A stretch of 64,000 nt of DNA from JADGHX01 sp037200125 (GTDB lineage Bacteria; Pseudomonadota; Gammaproteobacteria; Steroidobacterales; Steroidobacteraceae). Under the pieces are notes generated by a model. That model had not been told where the DNA came from, did no database searches, and saw nothing but the letters and a program-made list of their open reading frames with translations. Of this stretch, positions 56,184 through 64,000 are shown piece by piece. Location of the stretch: positions 310,001 through 374,000 of the forward strand of contig JBBCGS010000003.1 of the NCBI GenBank assembly GCA_037200125.1. The letters are read 5' to 3'. The translations under genes were made by a program, and so were the position numbers. The number at the start of each line of letters is the position of its first letter. Positions within the stretch are counted from its first letter, which is position 1.

Positions 56184-56832
56184 CCGCGTGCGTGCTTGGT
56201 TTGGGGCGCTCCCAGGTTTCCCGTCGGATTTCCAATGCGAGGTCCGCGTGCTCGATCATCTCTGGCCGCACTGAGTGCCCCAGAGTGACGAGGAACACCT
56301 GCGCGCCTTCCCTGCGGGCGAACTTCATGGCCGGTACGAAATCACTGTCGCCGGCCACCAGCACGATGATCTCGACGTGACGCTTCATTGTCAGTGCCGC
56401 GATATCGAGGCCGATTCGCATGTCCACGCCTTTCTGCTGGATGTTCGGCTCGATGTCGTCCCCAACGAGCGTGACCGCAGCTTCGCGCTCGGGCAGCTTT
56501 CCGCTGCGAACTTTCCATCCTCGAAATACGAGGTCCCCGCGCCTCACGGAGACATGAGGCAGTGTGCACAGTCTGCTCAGCAGCTTGCGATTGGCTTGGG
56601 CCATCGCTGTCTGCGCGAAGTCGACGCGGCCACCTCTCAGCGGGCGCCAGGCACTGCCTTGAAGCGGGAGCGCGTCGTACCAGTAGACTCGATGAAGCCG
56701 CAGGCCTTTGAGTGCCTGATGCGCTTTGAGTCGATCGAGGAACGTTGAGACATGCGAGATCGTCATCGGTTGGAGACGCGAGCCGAGCTTGCGTTTGATG
56801 AAGCCGCCGTCGATCAGCACGGCGTATCTCAC
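56179..56832 (-). CDS. NYN-domain (DUF88/LabA-like) protein
   Basis: This is a 217-residue protein of the NYN/PIN-like nuclease fold. The acidic metal-binding residues are visible in YAVLIDGGF (near residue 7), KGVDMRIGLD and AGDSDFVPAMKFAR. This points to a small ribonuclease or RNA-processing protein, although substrate is unknown. GTG 56832 puts the first strand at the N-terminus as in relatives; a GTG at 56868 would add 12 residues. It is convergent with gltD. Confidence 0.83.
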   Translation of the reverse strand: MRYAVLIDGGFIKRKLGSRLQPMTISHVSTFLDRLKAHQALKGLRLHRVYWYDALPLQGSAWRPLRGGRVDFAQTAMAQANRKLLSRLCTLPHVSVRRGDLVFRGWKVRSGKLPEREAAVTLVGDDIEPNIQQKGVDMRIGLDIAALTMKRHVEIIVLVAGDSDFVPAMKFARREGAQVFLVTLGHSVRPEMIEHADLALEIRRETWERPKPSTHAA

Positions 56833-56943
56833 GAGAGGTCGCCAATACGCAGGCAGGGGCGAACCCACTTAGCTTGTTCCTGCGTACCGGCTGGCTTATG
56901 GGGCGGCATTCTAGTCTTCCGGTTTGCGAATTTGAAGCGTCGA

Positions 56944-56990
56944 TAAAAAATCCCGTGCTCCGGAGAAGGGCTTGAGTCCGGAGCACGGGA
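56944..56990 (-). terminator. Strong intrinsic terminator (minus strand)
   Basis: A perfect 14-bp stem (56951-56964 with 56977-56990, TCCCGTGCTCCGGA) and a 12-nt loop are followed on the minus strand by six T (56945-56950). It lies 228 bases after the diguanylate cyclase stop, within the 385-bp gap 56833-57217. An AAAGGAGG stretch lies just upstream of it on the same strand (around 57014-57021), but no convincing gene follows. Confidence 0.75.
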
Positions 56991-57217
56991 AAATGCCGAG
57001 GGACAGGACCAACTTCCTCCTTTCATCTGTGAAACACGTGTTCGAGTCTAAGTACGCGGGGCGTGCGACTCGACCTGCATATGTGGTGTAAACGTGCAGA
57101 AATGATCGCGCTGCAGCGCTGGCGGGGATCAGGCGATACCGATTGGATCGCCGCGCGTCCTGTTGCAAGCGAAGAAGTGGATGGCGCGCCGGCTCTCGTA
57201 CTGGCGGCGCGCGTCGT

Positions 57218-59017
57218 TCAGGCGGCGAGTGTCTCGGCCATCTGCACGCAATTGCGACCCGAACGCTTCGCCGCGTAAACAGCTTCATCCGCACGCGCGA
57301 TGAGGTGCTTGCCCCAAACGCCCAGCGTGTCGCTCGCCGCGACACCGATGCTGCAGGTCAGGCGAATCGGCGGTCCGTAACCTTCCACTCGCACGCCAGC
57401 CACGCGCTCGCGGATTCGCTCCGCGATCATGTGCGCGGCCGACGCGCTCGCGCTGCTGAGAATGACGATGAACTCTTCACCGCCGTAACGCCCCACCACG
57501 TCCGACTGACGCAGCTCCGCCTGGATCGGCGCGACTACGCCGGCGAGGCATGCATCGCCCGCCAGATGCCCGTACGAATCGTTGATCTGCTTGAAGTGGT
57601 CGAGGTCGATGAACAGCAGCGCGATCGGCATGTCACGCGCCTGCGCGCGCAGGCACGCCGCTTCGAGCCGCTCGATGAGCGAGCGACGGTTGAGCACGCC
57701 GGTCAACGGATCCGTTTCGGCGCGGCGCTCGGCTTCGCTCAGTGCGCGCCGCTGCTCGCGCAGCCGATCCGCAACGCCGAGGGCGATCAGCACCGCCGCC
57801 ATCACCATCGAGAGCGGCAGTCCGGTGTGCAGCAGGAAATCGCCGTCTTCCGCGTCGCTCGTGAGCAGGCGCAAGGCCGCCGCGATCGTGAACGCTTCGA
57901 GCAGCGCCCACGCGATCAGGAAGAAGCCGGCCGCGCGGCCGCCGCGTCGCCACGCCATGAAGGCGACGACGAGCGTGAAGACCGCGGACACGGCGAACAT
58001 CAGGTTGCCGACCGCCGCAATGATCCCGCCGAACCCGAACTGGCTCAGCGCGTTCGAGGCCGCGAGCATGAGGAAGCCGACCGCGAACCATCCGAACGTC
58101 GCATACACGCGCGGCCAGAAGCGCTTCAGGTCCGCGATCTCGCGCACGAATACGCAGGCGGCGGCTCCGCTGATCGCGACGGGGACGTTCCACGCATGCT
58201 GCTGGAGCGGCAGTGCCCAGGACAACAACGGCCAATCGAAGCCCTGCCCCGAGAAGAATGCGACGTAGAGCGCCTGGCTGGAAAACAGTACGGCGTAGTA
58301 GATGAGCAGCCGATCCGACAGCACGAACCAGATGAGCAGCGACGTGATCGCCATCGCCATGAGTGCGCCGAAGGCGACTGTGATCATCCACGAGTGGTAC
58401 GCGCCGTACGTCAGCACGTCGCTGAGCGCTCCGGCGGAGAACTGAAGGATCTCGGCGCCGCCACCGTGAGCCTCTACGTGCGCATAGAGGACCGCGCCGG
58501 GGGCAAGGGAAGCGGGGAGGACGAAGATCGCATCGTGCGCGGCCCCGAACGTGGGTCTCGTCGCGGCCAGAGCGATCGCGGTCGGGCCGGCGTCCGCGGC
58601 AGAGCTCGAGTTGCCGGCAGGGGATGCGGGCCAGACCTCGAGGTCGAGGTGGCGGCCCTTGCGCACGATCAGTGCGGTACCCATGCCGGCGGGGACGGTG
58701 TATCCGTCCTTAGCCTGCAGGCGCAGCCAGAACGACGCGCCCCGCCCGCGTGCCTCTCGCAACTTGAAGGGTTCGAAAAAGGCGTCGAGCGCGCCGCTCG
58801 TGACGCCCTCGACCGTGGGGGCGGGTGCGCCCGGCGACAGCATTCGCACGTCGAAGCCCGGCCTCGCCGGCGCCGCCGCGATAGTAGGTGAATCGGCGGC
58901 CGAGCCGGGCCCCGATGAGAGTATCGCGGCGAGGCCGAGGAGCCACACCGCCAACAAGCCACGCACTTGGATCGACCGCCCCTGTGGAGAACGCCGGTAC
59001 CGCGCCGGACGTGGCAT
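57218..59017 (-). CDS. Membrane diguanylate cyclase (7TMR-DISM + GGDEF)
   Basis: This is a 599-residue c-di-GMP synthase. It has a signal segment, then an extracytoplasmic domain of the 7TMR-DISM-E2 type (about 50-200), seven hydrophobic helices (about 205-405), a short linker helix (LREQRRALSEAERRAETDPLTG), and a GGDEF domain with intact GGEEF. An allosteric RxxD I-site (RQSD) lies five residues before it, so product inhibition is expected. ATG 59017 is preferred over GTG 59059. It is a single gene with a distant downstream terminator. Confidence 0.9.
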   Translation of the reverse strand: MPRPARYRRSPQGRSIQVRGLLAVWLLGLAAILSSGPGSAADSPTIAAAPARPGFDVRMLSPGAPAPTVEGVTSGALDAFFEPFKLREARGRGASFWLRLQAKDGYTVPAGMGTALIVRKGRHLDLEVWPASPAGNSSSAADAGPTAIALAATRPTFGAAHDAIFVLPASLAPGAVLYAHVEAHGGGAEILQFSAGALSDVLTYGAYHSWMITVAFGALMAMAITSLLIWFVLSDRLLIYYAVLFSSQALYVAFFSGQGFDWPLLSWALPLQQHAWNVPVAISGAAACVFVREIADLKRFWPRVYATFGWFAVGFLMLAASNALSQFGFGGIIAAVGNLMFAVSAVFTLVVAFMAWRRGGRAAGFFLIAWALLEAFTIAAALRLLTSDAEDGDFLLHTGLPLSMVMAAVLIALGVADRLREQRRALSEAERRAETDPLTGVLNRRSLIERLEAACLRAQARDMPIALLFIDLDHFKQINDSYGHLAGDACLAGVVAPIQAELRQSDVVGRYGGEEFIVILSSASASAAHMIAERIRERVAGVRVEGYGPPIRLTCSIGVAASDTLGVWGKHLIARADEAVYAAKRSGRNCVQMAETLAA

Positions 59018-59130
59018 CGTAATCAGCGGGTCCGCGCCGGTACAACTGGAGCGCGTCACAACATTTGCTATTGGGAGAGCCGTTTCAGCGAGCTTCGCTC
59101 ACGTTGAGCGAGGCTCGGGGTTCGGGGGGC

Positions 59131-59391
59131 TCAGATACCGGCGTTGCCGAGCGCGTCAACGAGCTGTCGCACGACAGTTGCGAGCGCCGGATGCTCCAGC
59201 TCCAGTTTCACCGCCGTGCTTTCAAGAGTGTTTCGGGCAGGCGCCGTCTCTTCGCTTGCGCGGCCCAGCGCGCGCTCGATGTCGTGGGAAAGCGTGGTCA
59301 GCAGCGTGCGCGATTCAGCGTCCAGTGACTTGGCGTCGCCCAGACGCGTGTGCAACTGTGCGAGCAACTCAGGCAAATTTTCCTGTGCCAT
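59131..59391 (-). CDS. DUF4404 family protein
   Basis: This is an 86-residue helical protein (PF14357), beginning NLPELLAQLHTRLGD and containing LEHPALATVVRQLVDALGNAGI at the end. It is typical of Pseudomonas-like gammaproteobacteria, with no known function. The start ATG 59391 follows from the family; a longer open frame upstream belongs to the antisense of another gene. It is on the same strand and 82 bp downstream of the heme-motif lipoprotein. Confidence 0.75.
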   Translation of the reverse strand: MAQENLPELLAQLHTRLGDAKSLDAESRTLLTTLSHDIERALGRASEETAPARNTLESTAVKLELEHPALATVVRQLVDALGNAGI

Positions 59392-59473
59392 GGCGAGCAC
59401 CTCATAAACCGGTGGCCCGATATCGGGCGGCGAGGCGACACCATACCAAGCGGGCGGCCCGCCCGCCGGGCTA

Positions 59474-60091
59474 TTACTTCTTGGCTTCAGCAGGCGCCGC
59501 GGCGGTATCCGAGGCTTCTTCGGGCCTTTTCTCGTCCGGATACCAGTAGGTCGTGTGGCATTGCTCGCAGGCCTCGTCGATGGCACCACCCACGTCGGAC
59601 AGCTTGGAGACGTCCTTCGCATCGATGGCTGCAACGGCAGCCAGGGCGGCCTGGTGGAGCGCAAGCGCCTTGGAGGCGAATTTCGCGCGGTCACCGTCGA
59701 TCAGCGCCTGGATCTGGTCGGCCTTCAGAATCCCCTCGACTTCCGAATCCTGCAGCGTCTTGCCTTCATGCACGACCTTGCGGCCGGGAATCATGAGCAG
59801 GTTGGTCGCCTCGGACAGGGTGACCGCGGCGGCGCGGACCGTCGCCCAATCCCCGTCGGTGCGCGGTTGGCGCTCCTCGATGCCCTTCTCGCTGCTGATG
59901 ACGGCCACGGACTCCCAGAGGATGTCTGCGTTGTGGTCGACCACGTTCTCCATCAGGTCCTGGATGCTGGCGTCGGGCTGGAAGGGAATCTCGGGGGCGG
60001 CCGCTGCGGGCGGCGCCTGGTTCTGCGAACACGCCGCGAGGCCAAGCGCCAGCGTGGCGATCATCGCGATTCGAGTGGTGCGAATGCTCAT
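59474..60091 (-). CDS. Lipoprotein with a c-type heme motif
   Basis: This is a 205-residue lipoprotein: signal peptide, lipobox LAAC (C21), an Ala/Pro spacer and a helical domain resembling cytochrome c-prime-like four-helix bundles. A CxxCH motif is present near the C-terminus (CEQCHTTYWYP). A periplasmic, membrane-anchored mono-heme electron carrier is likely, but no oxidoreductase partner is adjacent. It lies downstream of the ABC permease on the same strand with 15 bp between, so it may share their transcript. Confidence 0.78.
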   Translation of the reverse strand: MSIRTTRIAMIATLALGLAACSQNQAPPAAAAPEIPFQPDASIQDLMENVVDHNADILWESVAVISSEKGIEERQPRTDGDWATVRAAAVTLSEATNLLMIPGRKVVHEGKTLQDSEVEGILKADQIQALIDGDRAKFASKALALHQAALAAVAAIDAKDVSKLSDVGGAIDEACEQCHTTYWYPDEKRPEEASDTAAAPAEAKK

Positions 60092-60106
60092 GTTCTTTTG
60101 GGTGCC

Positions 60107-60895
60107 TCAGTTCTTGAGCCGATATCCCGTTTTGAAGATCCACGCGACTACGGCGAGGCACGCGACAAAGAAGCCGAGTGTTATCGCAAGGCTCATCTCG
60201 ATAGCCACGTCCGACTTGCCGTAGAAGCTCCAGCGAAACCCGCTGATGAGGTAGACCACGGGATTGAACAGGCTGAATGTGCGCCAGGCGGGCGGCAGCA
60301 TGTCGATGGAGTAGAACGCACCGCCCAGGAAGGTGAGCGGTGTGACGATGAGCATGGGGATGAACTGCAGGTTCTCGAATCCCTTGGCCCAGATACCGAT
60401 GATGAAGCCGAACAGGCTGAAGGTGCAGGAGATCAGCACCAGGAACGTGACCATCACAAATGGGTGCTCGATCCGCAACGGTACGAAAAACGAGGCGGTC
60501 GTCAGGATGATCAGCCCGAGAATGATCGACTTGGTGGCTGCGGCGCCCACGTAGGCCAGCACGATCTCCAGGTACGACACCGGCGCCGACAGGATCTCGT
60601 AGATCGTGCCGGTGAACTTCGGGAAGAAGATGCCAAACGAGGCGTTGAAAATGCTCTCCGTGAACATCGACAGCATGATGAGGCCGGGCACGATGAACGC
60701 GCCGTAGCTGACGCCGCCGACTTCGGTCATGCGCGAGCCGATGGCCGAGCCGAACACCACAAAGTAGAGCGAGGTGGTCATCACCGGCGTGACGAAGCTC
60801 TGCCAGGCCGTGCGGACGGCGCGTGCCATCTCGAACCGGTAGATGGCCCAGACGCCGAAGCGGTTGAAGGCGAGGGCGACCGTATCCGTGCTCAT
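60107..60895 (-). CDS. ABC-2 type permease
   Basis: This is a 262-residue membrane subunit with about six helices and the family stretch LIVTPLTFLGGAFYS, close in layout to the broken permease at 977-1797. It pairs with the ATPase whose gene overlaps its start by four bases. Substrate unknown; such YadGH/NodIJ-like systems export lipids, polysaccharides or drugs. The gene is intact. Confidence 0.88.
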   Translation of the reverse strand: MSTDTVALAFNRFGVWAIYRFEMARAVRTAWQSFVTPVMTTSLYFVVFGSAIGSRMTEVGGVSYGAFIVPGLIMLSMFTESIFNASFGIFFPKFTGTIYEILSAPVSYLEIVLAYVGAAATKSIILGLIILTTASFFVPLRIEHPFVMVTFLVLISCTFSLFGFIIGIWAKGFENLQFIPMLIVTPLTFLGGAFYSIDMLPPAWRTFSLFNPVVYLISGFRWSFYGKSDVAIEMSLAITLGFFVACLAVVAWIFKTGYRLKN

Positions 60896-61848
60896 GCTGT
60901 GGCCGCCGTGAGCTTTTCCGGCGTACTGCCGCTCTCATGCACGAGGCCCACGAAGATGTCTTCGAGCGAGCTTTCTTTCGTATTGAGATCCTTGAAGCCG
61001 ATGCCGATCTCGCTCAGCCGCCGCAGCAGGTCGGGGATGCCTGTGTGGGCGTGGGCGTCGAAGGTGTACTCGAGGTCGTTCCCGTCGGCCTTGAGCACGA
61101 GCGACCAGGACGCGAGCGACGGCGGCAGTTCCTTGAGGGGTTCCTGCAGGTGCAGCGTCAGCGTGCGCTTGCCGAGCTTCTTCATGAGCACGGCCTTCTC
61201 TTCGACGACGATGAGCCGGCCCTTGTTGATGACGCCCACGCGGTCCGCCATCTCCTCGGCTTCCTCGATGTAGTGCGTGGTGAGAATGATGGTGACGCCG
61301 CGTTCCCGCATGCCGCGCACCAGGTTCCACATGTCCCGGCGCAGCTCGACGTCGACGCCGGCGGTCGGCTCGTCCAGGAACAGGATCTCCGGCTCGTGGG
61401 CCAGCGCCTTGGCGATCATCACCCGGCGCTTCATGCCGCCGGAGAGCGTCATGATCTTCGCGTCCCGCTTCTCCCACAGGGAGAGGTCGCGCAGCACCTT
61501 CTCCACCAGCGCCGGGTTCGGCCCCCGGCCGAAGAGGCCGCGGCTGAAGTTGGTGGTCGCCCAGACCGTCTCGAAGGTATCCGTCGTCAGCTCCTGCGGC
61601 ACGAGCCCGATCTTCGCGCGGGCGGCCTTGTAGTCGCGGGCGATGTCGTGGCCGTCGGCCGTCACCTGCCCCGAGGTGGGCGTGACGATGCCGCAGACGA
61701 TGTTGATGAGCGTCGTCTTGCCCGCGCCATTCGGGCCCAGCAGGGCGAAGATCTCGCCCTTGCGGATATCCAGGGTGGTGCTCTGCAGGGCCTGTACGCC
61801 CGAGGCATACGCTTTGGTGAGGTTCCGGATGGAGATGATGGGCGCCAT
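60892..61848 (-). CDS. ABC-2 exporter ATP-binding protein
   Basis: This is a 318-residue ATPase with Walker A GPNGAGKTT (36-44), signature LSGGMKRR, Walker B ILFLDEPTAGVD and switch LTTHYIEEAE. The C-terminal roughly 90-residue extension ends LEDIFVGLVHESG. It is a paralogue of the ATPase at 26-980. The ATG follows psd by 55 bases on the same strand. Confidence 0.9.
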   Translation of the reverse strand: MAPIISIRNLTKAYASGVQALQSTTLDIRKGEIFALLGPNGAGKTTLINIVCGIVTPTSGQVTADGHDIARDYKAARAKIGLVPQELTTDTFETVWATTNFSRGLFGRGPNPALVEKVLRDLSLWEKRDAKIMTLSGGMKRRVMIAKALAHEPEILFLDEPTAGVDVELRRDMWNLVRGMRERGVTIILTTHYIEEAEEMADRVGVINKGRLIVVEEKAVLMKKLGKRTLTLHLQEPLKELPPSLASWSLVLKADGNDLEYTFDAHAHTGIPDLLRRLSEIGIGFKDLNTKESSLEDIFVGLVHESGSTPEKLTAATA

Positions 61849-61903
61849 GTAACCCGAGAAAATAGCCCAAGCCCGGCGTGGCGCCCATCCCTATTTGGAG
61901 ACC

Positions 61904-62782
61904 TCATCGCAGCTTGAACACCGGCTGGCCCATCTTGAGGTGCAGGCCTTCCCGCACGCCGTCGGCGAACTCCATGCCCTCGGGCGCGAACACGATGATG
62001 GTCGAGCCGTGCTGGAACCAGCCCATTTCCTCGCCCTTGCCCAGGTCCGCATCACAGGGGATGACGTTCGCTCCGCGGTATCGCAGATGGAGCAGCACGT
62101 CGAGGAAGTGCAGGCGGATGCTGGCGACCAGGATCGCCGCGATCGGCACGAGCGTGATGAGCTGATCCGTGGCCTTGAGGCGGCAGCGGATGACGGCGCG
62201 CTCGTTCTTGCAGTAAAGGTTCTCGACTCGCTTCAGCGCGATCGGGTTCACGTTCCAGGTGTCGCCGGAGATGTACGTCACCTGCTCAACGTTGCAATCG
62301 TGTGGCGCGTGGAAGCGGTGATACATGCTCGACGTGAGGCGCAGCGTCACGTAGGTGCCGTTCTTGTATTGCTCGACGAGCGAGGGGTCGTCGAGCAGAT
62401 CCTTCAACGAGTACGGGAAGCCCTTCGCCTGCAACAGCATTCCATCGCGCACGCTGCCGCTCGCGCCGACGATCGCATCGCATGGGCTCACGAGTGAGCC
62501 CTCGTTCATGTCGACGGGGCGCGCGCCGTCTTTCAGCTCGCGTGTGAAGCAATCATGCACGCTCTTGAATTTTCTCTTCTTCGCCTCGCTCAGGTCGAGG
62601 TCGCTGAACATTCTCCAGAGGGTGAGGAGCATCGTGCGAACGATCACGTTTTCCCGCTTGCTGAGCCACCCGATCAGGATGGTGGCGTAGCGGCGAGGAA
62701 TACGGTTCGTGAGCAGGAAGTTGAGTTGCTCCTGCTGTGTGATGCTGTCTATGACTTTGCGAGGTGCTGTGCGTAATGTCAT
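61904..62782 (-). CDS. psd: Phosphatidylserine decarboxylase
   Basis: This is a 292-residue PSD proenzyme making phosphatidylethanolamine. The self-cleavage motif GST is in WFQHGSTIIVF near residue 255, leaving a small alpha chain that begins with the pyruvoyl group. Conserved MYHRFHAPHDC lies mid-protein. ATG 62782 is the first codon giving the family N-terminus; the frame opens a little further upstream. It is divergent from the aminotransferase with 35 bp between, and leads the minus-strand genes for the ABC exporter. Confidence 0.92.
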   Translation of the reverse strand: MTLRTAPRKVIDSITQQEQLNFLLTNRIPRRYATILIGWLSKRENVIVRTMLLTLWRMFSDLDLSEAKKRKFKSVHDCFTRELKDGARPVDMNEGSLVSPCDAIVGASGSVRDGMLLQAKGFPYSLKDLLDDPSLVEQYKNGTYVTLRLTSSMYHRFHAPHDCNVEQVTYISGDTWNVNPIALKRVENLYCKNERAVIRCRLKATDQLITLVPIAAILVASIRLHFLDVLLHLRYRGANVIPCDADLGKGEEMGWFQHGSTIIVFAPEGMEFADGVREGLHLKMGQPVFKLR

Positions 62783-62817
62783 CGAAACGTAGTTTCCCGG
62801 CAATAGAGTTGTGAACT

Positions 62818-64000
62818 GTGAACACACTCATTCTGTATGTCCTGGGGGCACTGCTCGTCGCGGTGCTGTTGCATAAGGCTCTTCGGCGCCTCGATCTGTC
62901 GCGTGCGAAACATCGCTCGCTGGCGGGGCACGCGCGCTGGTCGCGACGGTTCTCGAAGCTCGTGCCGTTTTACGAGTTCGACGAGTCGCAATTCTTTCGC
63001 GCCGACGACGCGCCGGACGAAGTGGCGCGCACGCGCCGCGCGGGTTTCATGCGGCTGGCGGCGATCTACGCGCAGCGTTTTCCGAAAGGCGCGGCACTCA
63101 GCGAGGAGGTGGCGAGCGGCGTTTCGGACATGCAGTTCACCTCGCGCTACCGCGTGCCGTTCCAGTTCTCGCGGCACGTGCGCAAGCACTTCAAGGGCGG
63201 CTCGTTCCTGCAGGCGTCTTCCGGTCGCATGGTCACCGATCTGGACGGTAACGAGCTCTACGACCTTACCGGCTCTTACGGCGTCAATGTTTTCGGTTAC
63301 GACTTCTACAAGGGTTGCATCGAGCGCGGCGGCGAACTGGTCAAGGATCTTGGCCCGGTGCTTGGTAACTATCATCCCGTGATGGCCTACAACGTGCGCC
63401 GGCTCAAGGAGATTTCCGGGCTCGACGAAGTGTCCTTCCACATGTCCGGCACCGAGGCGGTCATGCAGGCGGTGCGGCTCGCGCGCTATCACACGAAGCG
63501 GAACAACCTCGTGCGCTTCTGCGGCGCTTATCACGGCTGGTGGGGCGACGTGCAGCCCGGCGTTGGCAATCCCGTTACCGCGCACGATACCTACACGCTG
63601 AGCGACATGAGCGAAGCGGCGCTGCGAGTGCTTCGGAAGAGAAACGACATCGCGTGCGTGCTCGTGAATCCGTTGCAGGCGCTGCATCCGAACGCGAACG
63701 CGCCGGGCGACAACATGCTCGTCGACAGCTCGCGCAAGGCTCACTTCGATCGCGCGGCGTACACGCAGTGGCTGAGACAACTGCGCGAGGTCTGCACCGC
63801 GCGCAACATCGTGCTGATCTTCGACGAGGTGTTCGTCGGTTTCCGTCTCGCTCCCGGCGGAGCGCAGGAATACTTCGGCGTGCGCGCGGACATGGTCACG
63901 TACGGCAAGACGCTCGGCGGCGGCCTGCCGGTGGGCGTCGTGTGCGGCAAGACGGAGTTCATGAAGCGCTTCCGCGAGGACCGTCCGACCGACGTGTGTC
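62818..64000 (+). CDS. Membrane-anchored class III aminotransferase, cut by the window end
   Basis: This is a PLP-dependent aminotransferase of the glutamate-semialdehyde-aminomutase type. The GTG start gives a single N-terminal hydrophobic helix (about 2-22, LILYVLGALLVAVLL), unusual for this class, then a roughly 100-residue region. After it come SGTEAVMQAVRLAR (cofactor phosphate), CGAYHGWWGD, IFDEVFVGFR and the Schiff-base lysine K364 in YGKTLGGG. The 394 codons visible do not reach a stop, so its full size and any C-terminal fusion are unknown. Alternative amino donors and products are undetermined. Confidence 0.82.
   Translation, partial: MNTLILYVLGALLVAVLLHKALRRLDLSRAKHRSLAGHARWSRRFSKLVPFYEFDESQFFRADDAPDEVARTRRAGFMRLAAIYAQRFPKGAALSEEVASGVSDMQFTSRYRVPFQFSRHVRKHFKGGSFLQASSGRMVTDLDGNELYDLTGSYGVNVFGYDFYKGCIERGGELVKDLGPVLGNYHPVMAYNVRRLKEISGLDEVSFHMSGTEAVMQAVRLARYHTKRNNLVRFCGAYHGWWGDVQPGVGNPVTAHDTYTLSDMSEAALRVLRKRNDIACVLVNPLQALHPNANAPGDNMLVDSSRKAHFDRAAYTQWLRQLREVCTARNIVLIFDEVFVGFRLAPGGAQEYFGVRADMVTYGKTLGGGLPVGVVCGKTEFMKRFREDRPTDVC

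Noticed and set aside
57063..57278. Short plus-strand open frame near the end of the GGDEF gene
   Set aside because: It overlaps the conserved GGDEF C-terminus in antisense and lacks a ribosome-binding site.

Overview
The window is 64 kb of GC-rich chromosome that is almost fully coding. It looks like a gammaproteobacterium near the Xanthomonadales, Nevskiales and Steroidobacterales. The reasons are a YdbH/DUF1318 pair, a GltBD glutamate synthase, TrxC next to CbpA, DUF4404 and DUF924 proteins, and above all a xanthomonadin-type aryl polyene cluster whose starter enzyme is a XanB2-like chorismatase. I saw no rRNA, convincing tRNA, CRISPR array, transposase or prophage gene. The taxonomic placement is inference.

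Left flank (1-21800): an ABC-2 exporter pair (broken frames); a YdbH-like envelope protein with a DUF1318 lipoprotein; a PAP2 phosphatase; a family 4 glycosyltransferase (broken frame); an unusual receiver-domain protein with a membrane segment and an apparently periplasmic C-terminus; a YheT-type hydrolase; a GDPD-like protein without its catalytic histidines; a bactofilin; a SPOR lipoprotein; two tandem terminators behind a possible small RNA; a paired M16 peptidase; an Fpg/Nei glycosylase; a TPR protein; a LysR regulator; TrxC; CbpA; DUF924; and an HtrA-like protease without an export signal.

Centre (22157-48056): a roughly 26-kb aryl polyene pigment cluster. The chorismatase should supply 3-hydroxybenzoate and the AMP-ligase should load it onto one of two ACPs. 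An ApeR-like KS, an ApeO/ApeC-like KS-CLF pair, a ketoreductase and two hotdog dehydratases extend the polyene. A thioesterase, a family 2 glycosyltransferase, three acyltransferases and a methyltransferase finish and attach it. A LolA-like protein, an MMPL pump and a COG4648 membrane protein serve transport. Three flavin-dependent halogenase-like enzymes suggest a halogenated product. A Tat-exported IorB-type molybdoenzyme, a Kef-type antiporter and three unrecognised small genes are less usual passengers.

Right flank (48057-64000): an Atg22/UMF1-like MFS transporter between short repeats, a 128-bp imperfect hairpin, a clear sigma70 promoter driving gltB then gltD, a NYN-domain protein, a 7TM GGDEF diguanylate cyclase, DUF4404, a CxxCH lipoprotein, a second intact ABC-2 exporter pair, phosphatidylserine decarboxylase, and the divergent start of a membrane-anchored class III aminotransferase cut by the window edge.

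Five genes need a single-base change in a short run of one base to restore the family frame (T at 909-913, T at 1296-1298, G near 2228, G at 6097-6101, C at 36376-36379). This pattern fits sequencing or assembly indels better than five independent pseudogenes.
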